Assembly: GCF_023101765.2 (NCBI RefSeq)
Contig: NC_064237.1
Span: 12,506,199-12,570,198, forward strand
Reading direction: 5' to 3'
Length of the DNA stretch: 64,000 nucleotides
Source: Spodoptera frugiperda
Lineage: Eukaryota; Arthropoda; Insecta; Lepidoptera; Noctuidae
The notes under the pieces were generated by a model. The model searched no databases. It saw only the letters and a list, made by a program, of their open reading frames with translations, and was not told where the DNA came from. Both the position numbers and the translations under genes were made by a program. Positions 36,667 through 48,679 of the stretch are shown here, piece by piece (position 1 is the stretch's first letter; each line of letters opens with the position of its first letter).

Positions 36667-37304
36667 TGATTGTGGCGGGTTAAAAAGGCTATTTTTTTAG
36701 AATTAAGTCTACTATTTGACGTAAAAATCTTTATAACTAACCTCAAAAAGCACTATTTCATACAAAATTCATTAAAAATATCGATATTTTTTTAGTTAGA
36801 TAGTTTTGTTTCGTTTTTTAAAAATATTGAAATTCATCAGTAAGCAACTATAATTATCCTTCCGCCTAATTTCCCCAATAATAAATAAAAGCGCCACTAT
36901 TAAATTTTCCCGCTTGTCAAAGACTTAGCAGTCCTGTCATAACAGTCCGACTCTCCTTCCTAAGTGACGTCACACAATATGATCGATAGTTTTGTTACCG
37001 ACTTTGTTACCGACTCCAGTGAGGCGCGACTGTTACGCGTTACTTCCTATGTATGTATGTATGTGTATAACTTTTTGCGGCAATCTCGTAAACTCCTGCA
37101 TCGGTTTCAACAATGAAGTGTTGATGTTTTGTACGGGAAGTATTCGAGTTGGTTATTGTCTTAATCGTGTTACGTTTGTTATTGCTTAATCGTAGAAAAT
37201 TGATATTTTTGTTTGTTTGGAAGTGTTAATGTTTGAAGTTTCCTTAGTAACAAGTCTTATTTCTTTTAAGATATTATTATGACAGCTGGGGCTCATTTTT
37301 TTAA

Positions 37305-37434
37305 GGGGGAAAATCATCCAATGACTTCTCCCACCTTGGGCGAGGCGAGAGGGAGTGTCAGTCTCTTATTGACTAAAAACCACCCCGTTCCTACTCCTGC
37401 TTTTCGAGCCGGTGTTTGGTAGTCCGCAGCTCCG
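37305..37434 (+). repeat. rep-C with short deletion
   Basis: GGGGGAAAATCATCCAATGA through TAGTCCGCAGCTCCG; the GAGCCCCGGTAAACCCGC segment is missing. Confidence 0.75.
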
Positions 37435-37550
37435 AATCAGGCATCAGCCCTACTGGGCCCCATCTTTGGTGATCTGATGGCTAATATGGCAGGGGTACAA
37501 TAGCGTTCGTCGTTAGTTTAATGGTGGCAATTGTAGTTGTGTTTTTTATG

Positions 37551-37832
37551 GTATAATCCGGTAAACGAGCAGTTGATGTGAACGGCTGATTTGATCCTGA
37601 TGGTAAGCAATCGCTGCCGCCTATGGACATCCGAAACATCAGAGGCGTTACACGTGCGTTGTCGGTCTGTTAGGGGTTAGTAAATCAATTTAAGAGTTGT
37701 TGGGAAATCGGGGATGGGGAAGATTGGTAAGGGGGTTTTTGGGCATCTCAACAATAAAACACAACGCAAGCGTTGGTTCACGTCGGTTTTCTGTGGTATC
37801 ACTCTGGTCGAGCCAGCCCATTCATGCTATTC
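37551..37832 (+). repeat. rep-D, near full length
   Basis: TAATCCGGTAAACGAGCAG through GTCGAGCCAGCCCATTC, the most complete copy here. Confidence 0.78.
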
Positions 37833-37892
37833 GTTATGTTTTAAACAGTCTTATGTTCGGATGGGTAATTGCGTTTTTATATTTTTCTAACA

Positions 37893-37925
37893 TTTTCGAA
37901 GTAGCACGGAGTCTGTGGAAATGTT
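37893..37925 (+). repeat. Short SINE-A fragment
   Basis: TTTTCGAAGTAGCACGGAGT followed by CTGTGGAAATG matches the central SINE-A segment only. Confidence 0.45.
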
Positions 37926-37999
37926 TGCATTTCTTATAACTCTTGTGCAAGCAGCGCTTTAACTTGATATGCACCATTACACCATTAGGATACACAATG

Positions 38000-40639
38000 T
38001 AAAGCTTAAACACTACACACGCTATAATGTAACATTATCTTTTCCATATACACATAGCGACGCATTAGAACGTATGTATATTAATTGTTAACCTCCTTAC
38101 GAAAACAGGTTCAAAATTTAGGTGAACTGACCATTTTAGAATGCATTTGCATCTTTGGAGATAAGTTGTCGCAGCCCAGGAGGTCAATGTCTCGCAAAAC
38201 TAGTATAGAAATGCAGTTTCTATAGTTATGATAAAATGTTATGATTGTTTTTACCATATATGGGTAAATTTTAAGTAGGGAAACTCAAATTTAGTTGACA
38301 TATTAAAATATAACTTTGTCATTGGGTGTAATTGTTTGTATATTCTTAAAATATCGTAATATACAAAAAATAAAAAATGTTTTATGTAATAATAAAATAT
38401 TAATGTAATAGAAAGTGATGTATTTTAACATTAACAACTTTTTACGAGTAGATAGCAGTATATTTAAAAATTCTGAGCGCGGGAACAAAACTTAAACAAA
38501 AATACATAATATACTAAAAAAATAACATACATAGGACATAACAAAAATAATGCCGTACGTAGATAAGGCAATGCATTCCGAATGATCCTTACTGCCATAT
38601 TCAGATACATATAATGATTACTTACACTATTCCTTATTAACGATTTTGTTCCGAAAACCAATTGCTAAGGACTAAATTAAGTAACCATTAACTTAAAATA
38701 CGGCAGTGAGACCATTTCACCCTATTAGGTATTAAACCATAATTGCAATGATCAGACCAATTATATTATCTTCATTAGCAAAGAGATTGGTTAAGAATTA
38801 ATTAATTGCTGTCAATACTATAAAATCTAACTTCAGTAGAGATGCAATCGAAGCAAACTCACGTATAATTTCTAATAATAAATCAATGCACTAATGATAC
38901 CAATTCACTGTTATTGTGCAATCGTGATTAATTTCAGTTTGATACCAATAGTTAAAATGCGAAAGTTTGTTTGTTTGTTACGAATAATCTTCTTAAATAG
39001 GGATGATGACGGGGATACGAAAATTCAAAATTCTATTTAGTCCGTCAGTTAGGTAATGAAAAAATTATAGACACGTTTTTTTAGACTTTTGTCATATCGG
39101 ATAGCACCGTACCTAAAAGTGACGTCAAATCGATATTATCTTCGAAAATATTTGTTATCATAAGAAAATAAAAATCTGTTCTAATATTAGAAAATAATCT
39201 ACAAGATAGACATTAATAAAAATTAGTCATCTATCCACTTGCATACAAATAAAAGTAGAGAAAAGTACAGAGTTTAAGGCTCCCGAAGGTATTTAAGTAT
39301 TCAAGTAATTATTGCATCCATAATGTATAGAGGTGTTGGAAAATACAATATTTAATCACAATTATGGATCCAGTTGGGCACAGCAAATTATAAAATTCTT
39401 AGGAGAGAGGAAGGGCATTTAAACAATAATTAATGTCGTATTAAAATAAATAAAACGAGTATTTAGTAATTTTAATAGAATCTGTATAAACTAATACACA
39501 ATAAAATCATTAACATACCTTTAAAATCCAAATCAAAGGCCACTAATTCGAAAATAAAATCACAAATTCGATCAAAACACAACACTTTTAACGAACAATA
39601 CCAAAAAATTGTTCACTATGTATAAATCAGACACTATTTTCACAAATATTTTTGCACAACAAAAATGAGGAATTGTAAAAAACAGTTTAATCGAATCGTG
39701 TTTTAAATCGATTAATCGTTATCACTCGATTATTCGATTGAGTGAGAGACAGGCTACTTCGAGTGACCCAGAGATACTAGTAACGCGGCGCCGTACGCGC
39801 AGCGCTCTGCATTCGAAAACACGGTTTGTAGGTGGAGAGCATAATCTTGGTCGTTGTGCAGTGGTCACTGTAAAAAGAGAACTTAATTTTCACACTTTTA
39901 ACCACTTTTTTATCTTATCTTTTAATAATTACAGACATTTTTAGCACGATTTTTTGTAAAATCCATGGTGTAGCGTGATTTGGCCACGTATTAAAAATAG
40001 TTTGTCGAATTTGTTGTAGAATCATCCACCCACAGCCACATGACTTCCCTGTCTCTCAAGCCTAAAACAGGGGACTTACCTAGGTATAACAGCGAGCCCA
40101 TATTTGGATGTTCTTATGATGACGTTAATTTTCCTAAAGTTGCTGCATACTGTTGCTTTATGCAGCAAAAAAACGAAATTGATTACTTGGAATTTTGTAA
40201 TTTCTGAAATAAAATAAAAGTATATTTTTGACACTTCAATAAAAGTATTGAATTCGACTAATTGATCATCAACTCTTGCGTGCGTCAAGTATCAAGCTCC
40301 ACGATTCGTCGTACAATTTTCCTCTGCCCGCTAAGCAGGCGAGTGCGCACGAGTTTCTACCAGCCACACGCCGATGTAAACAATTAACACATTGTAATTG
40401 ATTTATTTCATAAAACTACTACCTATGTATGATTTATTCATAACTGTTGCTTTTGCATTTCAGTTTTTTTTTTGTGTCAAAGAAGTTTTTTTTTACGGTC
40501 AGTAAAGTTTATGAATAGATTTCACGAAATCTTTGCTGGAGGTCTCAGTTAGATGGTTGATTAGCTTTGGTTGAATAATCTCAAAGGGTTATCAGGTTTA
40601 ATGTGTCAAGTTCAATTTGCAGACAATTACGCCCCTTTT
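38000..40639. other. No gene seen
   Basis: Mostly AT-rich. 39770-39835 is CpG-rich (AACGCGGCGCCGTACGCGCA) and could be a noncoding exon or promoter; no splice-supported frame was found. Confidence 0.4.
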
Positions 40640-40855
40640 CAATGTTCCCAATCCCAAAATCCGATGGGGAATCGGTCCCCAACAAACCTTAAATTCCTAA
40701 CCCCTAAAAGGCCAGCAACGCATTTGTAACGCCTCTGTTGTTTCGAGTGTCCATAGGCGGCAGCGATTGCTTACCATCAGGTAATCCGTCTGCTCTGTAC
40801 TGCTTACCATCAGGTGATCCGTCTGCTCCGTTCATTGGCTTATACCATAAAAAAG
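40640..40855 (-). repeat. rep-D copy with duplicated end
   Basis: Minus strand; the CTTACCATCAGGT(G)ATCCGTCTGCTC block occurs twice (40769-40795 and 40801-40828). Confidence 0.72.
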
Positions 40856-41739
40856 GCGAGTTACTAGGGTATGTAAAACAATCACTTGTTAAATGAAAGT
40901 TAGTGTTAATAAGAAATCAACACAACACGGGGCAAAATTGATGTGATCGGCCTAGCAAAGTGATTGGTTTTATGCGCTACTTGGTGCAAATCATGATAAT
41001 GACTGCTGCAAGCCACGGCATGTTTTTAATCCTCTTTTTCCAAGAGGAACAAAAGATCTGATGATTTTCTATTGTTATTGATTAAGATTGAAAACTTTTT
41101 GTGTGTTTTTATCTGGGTGGTCTTTTTTGTGTATTTGTTATGTGTTTTTAAATGTTACTCTTAGGTTATTAAACCAAATCGGATTAAATCAAATTATAAA
41201 TAAATTATTATCATGACCACAATCACAGCATGCATTGAAAAGGGGATTTTACAGTTATTTTGGTTGCGGATAAATTTTTCATGTTTTGTCCAAAATATGC
41301 AATAAACATTACATAAACCTTGCCTTGCTTGTGTAGTCAATTTAAAAATATGGGAAAGTTCCGCAAAACAATAAAAATCCAACTGTTTTATGTAATATTG
41401 AAGATGAAGACAAGGATATGGAAATGAACATATCCCATTTCAAACAACTAAGCTAATCCACTTGCGGTTGCGCATCGATGCAGCTCGAAGACTTCACTTC
41501 TGTCTTCTCGATTAATCTTGCAATAGAAGACCTCATTTGTCAACCAAACATCTCTGTGGCACCACCCAAATCCCCAATAAATTAATTAAACAAAACCGCC
41601 TCAATTAAAATGCTAGTACTCACATACAATCTAGCCAATTTACCCTATCACTATCGCGGACCAAGTCAACAGCCTATCAAATTCTTTCCCTCAAGCGTCA
41701 CTAGTAGATATCTAAGGCAGTGGCTGTACGCATATAAAT

Positions 41740-41901
41740 CAGTACCCTTAGTATGAGTTTGCTTTAAGTCTAAAGTAATCGAAACGAGAACGCGTTCGGC
41801 GCTCTGATTGGCCGGCTCGAATAAACCAACCAATCGGATTGCCGAACGCGCTCTCGTTTTGATTACTTTAAATATAGAGCAAACTCGTACTGAGGCTACT
41901 G
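41740..41901. mobile_element. MITE-I, long inverted repeat
   Basis: Arms of about 65 bp: CAGTACCCTTAGTATGAGTT ... AAAGTAATCGAAACGAGAAC on the left match the inverse of ACTTTAAATATAGAGCAAAC and TCGTACTGAGGCTACTG on the right; the CGTTCGGC stretch lies inside both arms. No ORF. Confidence 0.75.
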
Positions 41902-42149
41902 GGCTGGTAGTAATGGCGGTGGTCCAGTGCCCTCGAACGTGCCAGCACCCTGCCGCATCCTTGTTAACTAACGGTAATTAGCGTGTGTTGGGTGTGTGGT
42001 GTAAGTTGGGAGAGGAAGAGGGGTGAATTTTTTCTACCAGTTTTAGTAGAGGTAAGTTGATAAGTCAAATTCCTACTTATTTTAAAATTTATTAAAGAGG
42101 ACACATTGTTTGATTAGATAGAGGATGATAGAGGACGTTTGAAATGTAA

Positions 42150-42420
42150 GTTTTCGGAGAGCCATCCTTTGGTACAAAAGGGCCAGCTCGACCAGAGTGA
42201 TACCGCGGCTTCGCAGAAAACCTATGTGAAACAACGTTACATTGGGTGAATGAGGTTACCAGAGGCTCAGTCATCTCCCTTCCCAATCCCAGATTCTCCA
42301 ACAACCCTTAAATTGAGGCCGGCAACGCACTTCTTACGCCTCTGATATTTCGGATGTCCATGGGCGGCGGCGATTGCTCAACATCATCCGTCAGCTCGTT
42401 TACCAGTTTATCCCACAAAA
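42150..42420 (-). repeat. rep-D, near full length
   Basis: Minus strand: TAAACTGGTAAACGAGCTGA to the AGCCGCGGTATCACTCTGGT end. Confidence 0.75.
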
Positions 42421-42845
42421 AATAAATTAAAGCAGGTGGTGGTAAATCTAGAAAGAAAAACTAAATAATAAGAAAAGCTTATCCCTTGGACCACAATAAA
42501 CTGGTAGCAACTAATAAGTACTAATTCAAACCTCCACGACTTGTGTTACTTGTAAGTAAGTGACCAAGTTGAGATTATATTAATTACTGTTTACTTTCTA
42601 TCTGTGCATATTAAGCATGGAGATGAGATTAGTTTAGAAAGGAATTAAGATTAGCTTTCAATGAAGCGATAATTAGTATAGGATTAGTTCGATTATAAAC
42701 TTGCGTAACAAAAAGTAACGTAATCGTTTCCAATTTTTTGATCATTCGATCAAATTTTATTACACAGAACAGGTTTTGATTATAAAATTCTCTGCAATTT
42801 GTACGATGGCTAGAAATATATCTGGAGTATGTTAGAACAAGTCAA

Positions 42846-43122
42846 GGGTACTTTTCCACCAGAGAATTGCCAAGCTACGTTGCTGTGGACGCGTTTGGCT
42901 TCAACCAATCATGTTCATTAGTAGAAAAGGACTCATGTGCTATGGATGTGTGCGATGGATGACTTCTGCTCTACTATCCTATTATCGATACACCGCATAC
43001 TAAAGCTGCGCATTTTCCTCGCACAGCTACATAACTTAGTATTAGTGGAAACGGTCACATAGTTTCACAGTTTAGCTATTACATCTTCGTAGCATAGCAC
43101 ATCTCTGGTGGAAAAAACACCC
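42846..43122. mobile_element. MITE-E copy
   Basis: Left GGGTACTTTTCCACCAGAGA, right (inverted) GGGTGTTTTTTCCACCAGAG; right flank TAA, left flank CAA (one change). 277 bp. Confidence 0.75.
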
Positions 43123-43772
43123 TAACGGACTTATCACAAAATTAACATAAAGTTGATGTCACACATAATCTACTATTCGGTTAATGTAACACTAGGTGTT
43201 ATATAAGATAGAAAACCAATTGGTTTACTCTGCAAACCCTTTCAACGAACAAAACTCACAAACATAAATCCAGATTACCATGAGCCTCATCACCGTAACT
43301 CAGTGATGTTCAGAATAAAGCCATAAGTTCTATTTCATTTCTTAATCCCGGTAGAAGTCAAGCCTTACAAATTGCTGTTTATATCACAGGGCGTGCAATG
43401 AAGAACTATGTTTATCGTCCGGACTGAGGGCGGGTGTAGACGTGCGACTTTTTGCAGCGACATTTTGCTGATAATTTCTATTTATTATTGTTTGCTGAAG
43501 ATGTTTGCTGCAGAAGAAGATTTTTTGTTAGGTACTTGGATTAATTGACTTAGAATTTTTAACAAAATCATTTACAGAACTTGCTTGTGAACCTAATTAA
43601 TATTTAGTCAAAATCAACCTTGTATCGGTTGTTTTAACACTCCTTGTTCTTAAGCATTCTATACATCTATTACGGTATGACTGACTCAAACCTGTAATTA
43701 TTCCACGTGAAGACTGAAGATGTTTTGCTTTTACTTAATAAATCAAAGTCACTATCCCATAAGCCTTTTTTA

Positions 43773-43917
43773 TCAAATCATCCAATGATTACTCCCACCT
43801 TGCTGAGGCAAGAGGACACCCTCTTGTCAGACTCTTACTGACTAAAAACCACCCCGTTTCTATACTCCTGCTTTTCGAGCTGGAACACCGGTAGCCCGCT
43901 AGATAGGCCACAGCTAC
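43773..43917 (+). repeat. rep-C, diverged
   Basis: AAATCATCCAATGATTACTC ... GACTAAAAACCACCCCGTTTC ... GGCCACAGCTA. Confidence 0.65.
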
Positions 43918-44202
43918 AATATCCCATAAGCCTAGAATGTTTGCGACAAAAAGTCGTCCGTTTATATTCCTTTAAATAAACAGAAACAAGTTTACTTAAT
44001 ACTGATGGATTCGGAGCTGGCCAGCTAGTCATTACTTATTGAATGTTTGCACGGTTTTTCCTCTTAATCTTAGCTGGATGCTGTGTTCCTTGGTTTAGTT
44101 TGAGAAAACGGTATCTATTGCTCTTCTTATGGCTTCAAGGACATAATGTTTTATGATTATATTATCAAAGAGCTTCGTTTACCTTATTCTCCTTAACTTA
44201 TG

Positions 44203-44300
44203 TGTGGGAGCGAGGTTACTGCAGGCCAAAATCACACTTTAATAAGAAGAGCAACTCCTTGTGTTGCAGATGTCCATTGACAGCGCTGATTAACATCTGT
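44203..44300 (-). repeat. rep-D remnants
   Basis: GAGCGAGGTTACTGCAGGCC and TGTCCATTGACAGCGC recall rep-D; very degraded. Confidence 0.3.
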
Positions 44301-45004
44301 TTGTTTGCTTCCTATCCCTTAAAAGACCCCTGGAAGCAAACGTATTCACAATGTCGATCTGATGGTGTATCTTTTTTTTATATAAGCCCGTAAACGTACA
44401 CGGGCAGGTAGCTGATGCACTAAGGAGTAACTAAAGAGCTACTTTTATTTTAGAAAAAAAAAATATTTTAGAGTTACTTAAATAAAAAACTTGGTCTGAG
44501 CGGTCAGAAGCACTAAGCTACGTGGACGAAGTCGCGAGTAACGGCTAGTTCTAAAATTAAATAATTTCACTGCAGTATAATCCTGAGCTTTCTCTCTAGC
44601 GATATGAAAATAATAGAATATTTTATATAATTCCTATAAGTAATAAATTTCAATAATCGTACACTAAACGAAATTGCTATCTATTAGGTATGTCTAGGAA
44701 TAGTGTAAAGATAGGTATTAACGTCATGATGTACGATTTATTTACTTTTATTCTCTCTTACTTTCCACTATTATATAAATTTCACAATTCTTAAAACTAT
44801 TAGGATGACAGATATTATGGTATGAGATATGAAAGAAAATATTGCGATGGCCCAGGCAGAGGTTAAACTACCCATTTCTTAAGCAGGGAAAACCGTCTCT
44901 TAAATATGAGAAGCCTGGATTTATAATTTCAATAATAACATTAAAAAAGGTTCGTAATCACCAGTTTACCTTAAGCAAGCATGGCTCCTTTGTTCTCCAT
45001 ATTA

Positions 45005-45283
45005 CTGCCCCGTTGGTCGAGCGGTCGCAAGTGTGACTCTGACAAGGGGTCTCGGGTCAATTTCCGGGTTGGGGAAAGTATTACTGGGTTATTTTCGGTT
45101 TTTCGAAAATTCTTCGGCAGTAGCACAGAGTTTGGAATTGTGCCTAGTATATGGCAATAGACACTCCCCCACATACATGGTACATAAAGCACAAATAATG
45201 AAAGGTGGGTGTATATTTTACAGTGGCGTAATGTGCACCTCTGCCTACCCCGTCGTGGAAAAAAGGCGTGACGTTGCATTGCA
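45005..45283 (+). mobile_element. SINE-A, nearly full length, diverged
   Basis: Head CCCCGTTGGTCGAGCGGTCG, damaged B box, central and 3' parts present, ending in AAAAAAGGCGTGACGTTGC. Older than the 31.7-kb copy. Confidence 0.8.
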
Positions 45284-45493
45284 TAAATATCATGAAAGTA
45301 TTGTTCCAAAGCGTTGAAGACATCGACAGAATAAAGCATTAGTTATTAACCCGTGGTCTCATAAAATATTATTATATCGGAAATATCGTAATGCCGATAT
45401 GCAATTATAACTTTTATATAGTTTTTACATAAACAGCAAGAGCTATTAAAGTATAATATATCGTTACTTAATTTCCTTATCTTTTGGCTTCAT

Positions 45494-45570
45494 AATCGTT
45501 GAATAATCGCAAGTGAGATTAAATAAGAGGTCTCAGGTTTGATTCCTGTGTCGGGCATTACTGGATTTTT
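45494..45570 (+). repeat. Degenerate SINE-A head
   Basis: AATCGCAAGTGAGATTAAAT followed by GGTCTCAGGTTTGATTCC and GTCGGGCATTACTGG recalls the tRNA-like head of SINE-A. Confidence 0.45.
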
Positions 45571-45606
45571 ACATAAGTATGTATGTGCTTTTATTCTAAA
45601 ATGTTT

Positions 45607-45840
45607 TTTATGGTATAAGCCGCTAAACAAACAGACGGGTCAACTGGTGGTAAACAATTACCCGACAGATACCCGAAACACTAGAGGCGTTACAAGTACA
45701 TTACCGGCCTTTTAGGTGTTAAGAATTTAAGTGATGGTGGGGAATTGGGGTTTGGAAAAATTGGGAAGGGGAGTTGAGCCTCCGGTAACCTCACTCACAC
45801 AACAAAACAACGCTAGTTGTTTCACGTCGTTTTTATCCCA
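45607..45840 (+). repeat. rep-D copy
   Basis: TTTATGGTATAAGCCGCTAA, AGAGGCGTTACAAGTACATT and AGCCTCCGGTAACCTCACTC. Confidence 0.72.
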
Positions 45841-46167
45841 CACTTACCTAATGTATGGATATAATAATTTTAATTTAATTGATTATAAAATAAATATGGT
45901 TTTCGCCGAAGTACGTTAGTATCGTGTATCGATTTCGACTCCTACTCGTATAATATTACTATGAGTAGTCTACCACAACATAAAAGTTGTAATTTTATAT
46001 TATTATGATGTTGATTTAATTATAAAAGCAATACGAGTACGCAGCTTACCGTTGGTTATAATAAAACCGTAAACAAGCATCGCTGAACTATTTCATTTTG
46101 TTTCGCATCATAAACTCACATTTTGTTCATAACAACTCTTTTTAATTATACAACTTTATTATTCCAT

Positions 46168-46340
46168 ACAACTAGCTGATGTCCGCGGCTTTGCCGGCGT
46201 GGGTATAGACGGATTTTGTTACAAATAGAAGTAACCTAAGTTACTCCCATGAGCACCTGCCAATATAAGCCCCTTCGAAATCGGTCCAGCCATTTCTGAG
46301 ATTAGGGAAAACAAACAAACAGACAGATAAACAGACCAAC
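46168..46340 (+). repeat. LINE/SINE 3'-tail type repeat
   Basis: CAACTAGCTGATGTCCGCGG...GAAATCGGTCCAGCCATTTC...AACAAACAAACAGACAG, the common lepidopteran pattern beginning with ACTAGCTGA and ending in CAGACAGA-rich sequence. Confidence 0.6.
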
Positions 46341-46522
46341 AGACAAATAACAGTTGGGAAAAATATTATTTTGGTGTATGTATCGTATGTATATTCATGT
46401 TTATGCATTTAGTAAAAAGCGATTATTTCTAAATTAAAAACAGACACTCGAATTTTATTTATTAGTCTAGATCTAGATTCTAGATTACTTAGCACCATTG
46501 ATGTATAAATTGTTTTTTTTAA

Positions 46523-46630
46523 GAGGGAAAATCATGCAATGTTTTCCCCGCCTTGAGCAAGAGGGTGTGTCAGAAGTTTACTCACTAAAAACCACCCCAT
46601 TCCCACTCTTGCTTTTCGAGCCGGAGCCCC
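46523..46630 (+). repeat. rep-C, 3'-truncated
   Basis: GAGGGAAAATCATGCAATG through CTTTTCGAGCCGGAGCCCC. Confidence 0.65.
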
Positions 46631-46978
46631 ATGTATAAAACCTGCACTCACTTTTTCTAAAACAAAAGGCTCTCTCTTCACGCCCAACAACTAAAACCCA
46701 GTGTACCTACCTAGTGACGATAAACTACTAAATTCATTTTGTAACTTCACTCTCTTCGCGAGAAGCGTTAAGTTTTCGATCAAAAGTTTTACCGGACTCA
46801 ATTTCGATTCGCGTCCATTTCAGCTGAAGTTATCAGATGGTACGGAGCACCTATCCAGACGGTTGTGATAGCAATCTTTTGGCTGGATTGAAATTCAAAT
46901 CGTACTTTTAGTTGCAATGATAGATTGAGTCGTGAATTGGTTGTGGTTTTTCGAAAAAAATGTTTATTTTTATAATAA

Positions 46979-47172
46979 CTATCGTGAGACATACTAAATT
47001 CACTTAAAATCATAGTTAACTCACGTAAATTATTAATGGAGAAAAGATCTACTCATGAATATGAGCGTCTAGAATGGCTTGAAACTAATCGAGTTCCTTG
47101 TCAAACAGTTACATAAGTAAGCCGATAACGTAATTATTTATTTAGTATGCCTCACGAAAGTTGTAATAAAGA
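46979..47172. mobile_element. MITE-F copy
   Basis: Left CTATCGTGAGACATACTAAA, centre TACTCATGAATATGAGC, right GTAAGCCGATAACGTAATTA and CCTCACGAAAGTTGTAATA. Confidence 0.7.
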
Positions 47173-48394
47173 TATAGGACTGCATATGTTGGAGGTGATT
47201 AGCTTTAAAATTTATAGTTTTGATAAAGGACCATTTAGTCTTAATATAGCTCAAAGTCAGGCCTTCTAAGGGCTTAAGGAAGCTTTGTGGTTCGATTTTC
47301 GCGCATACAATAAAATACCCCTTTTTCATAATGAGTTTCGAGTAAAAAGGCTCAAGCCCATTGGCGAGAGTTAGACACTATTCCGGACTCTGTGTGAAAT
47401 AAAAAATAATGTCTTCAAAATCAAACGGATTCCAGACATTGCTTACATATTGTATAGAAAATAACAAGATCGTGCCTCTCTACGAAGTCTCAGACATAAA
47501 TATGTTGTAAAAGCCTAATATCTGATTCCGTGTGCTGTTTGCAGTTCACATCTGCACTGGATGTTGTACTATCGACATGTTATTTGGACTACTATGTAGT
47601 CATATTTTCGACTCGTTTAATTTTACGGGTTTCTTACATAAATAATGACACGTTCTAGGAAAGGATATCTCTTGCTCGTCATTCATGTAACCACATTTTT
47701 AATGACCCGATAAGCCATAAAAAAGCTGGTGGTTGTTGGTCAGGTTAACGGGAAAATATTTCATGGCCATTCATTAACTCGTTGGTTATATGCTGAAAAA
47801 AACCGCACCTGCCTGACAGTTTTACAAGCTATAAAGACCACAGAAGACAGGGGCGCTTGGAGGAAGGATCGTAAATTAAGTGACACGTGTACCAGACTAA
47901 ACACGACCTTCGGTTATAAAGAGAACAACTGAGAAGAGAAAGCCATAAAATTAATAGGATGCTTTAATATTTCTGCTGAAACCATCAATAGCAGAAAATT
48001 TATAGAAATGTTGCAGATAGTAAGTTTTTCTTTTCTTTGAATTACGTCTTCTATCTTGAAAGATCAGCATCCTCTTTAGTCTCCCATGTTTATTACTCCA
48101 GCAAAACATAGGAATTTTTTTTTGCAAAATGCCTTTTTTATGTAACGACAAAAAAAATGCTCATTGGTTACCCGTAAGTTGTGTGATTGTACCTAAAATT
48201 GTACGGGCATCGCACACAATCTGAATTTAAACTAGTTCTGCACCTCGCACCGGATTATACGACTGTATTCTCATGTGTAACTGTAAAGGAGTACGTTGCA
48301 AGAATTCTTTTATAATACATTCCAATATACAAAATACCTTTAGGCACTCGGCTAAAGGTACCTAGTACAATGCGAACTACTCATCTTATATCAA

Positions 48395-48670
48395 GTGTGG
48401 GAAAGCCATGCTTCGGCACGAATGGGCCGGCTCTTGCTCTCCGAAAACCGACGTGAAACAACGCTTGCGTTGTGTGAGTGAGGTTACCGGAGGCCCAATT
48501 ATACCCTTTCCCAATCTTCCCGATCCCCGATTCTCCAACAACCCTTAAATTCCTAACCCCATAAGGCCGGCAACGCACTTGTAACGCCTCTGGTGTTTCA
48601 AGTGTCCATGGGCGGCAGGGATTGCTTACCATCAGGTGATATGTCGGCTCGTTTACCGGCGTGATCCATA
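48395..48670 (-). repeat. rep-D, well preserved
   Basis: Minus strand: GGTAAACGAGCCGACATATC to CGTGCCGAAGCATGGCTTTC. Confidence 0.78.
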
Positions 48671-48679
48671 AAGAAAAAG

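Larger units (their letters stand above)
32385..36683 (+). mobile_element. TTAA-bounded element carrying the R2-type retrotransposon ORF
   Basis: The left border reads TTAACCCGCCA (32385-32395) and the right border TGGCGGGTTAA (36673-36683), an exact 11-bp inverted repeat. TTAA outside CCC...GGG is the signature of piggyBac-like insertions. The left end continues into TGACCTATATGTC, a palindromic core that resembles subterminal piggyBac-like ends. Inside are a 550-bp AT-rich leader, the 1198-codon ORF, a 3' UTR and AATAAA at 36661-36666, only 7 bp before the right repeat. The right border may therefore be the 3' end of the retrotransposon itself or a transposon end next to it. Single locus; the border reading is inference. 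Confidence 0.6.
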
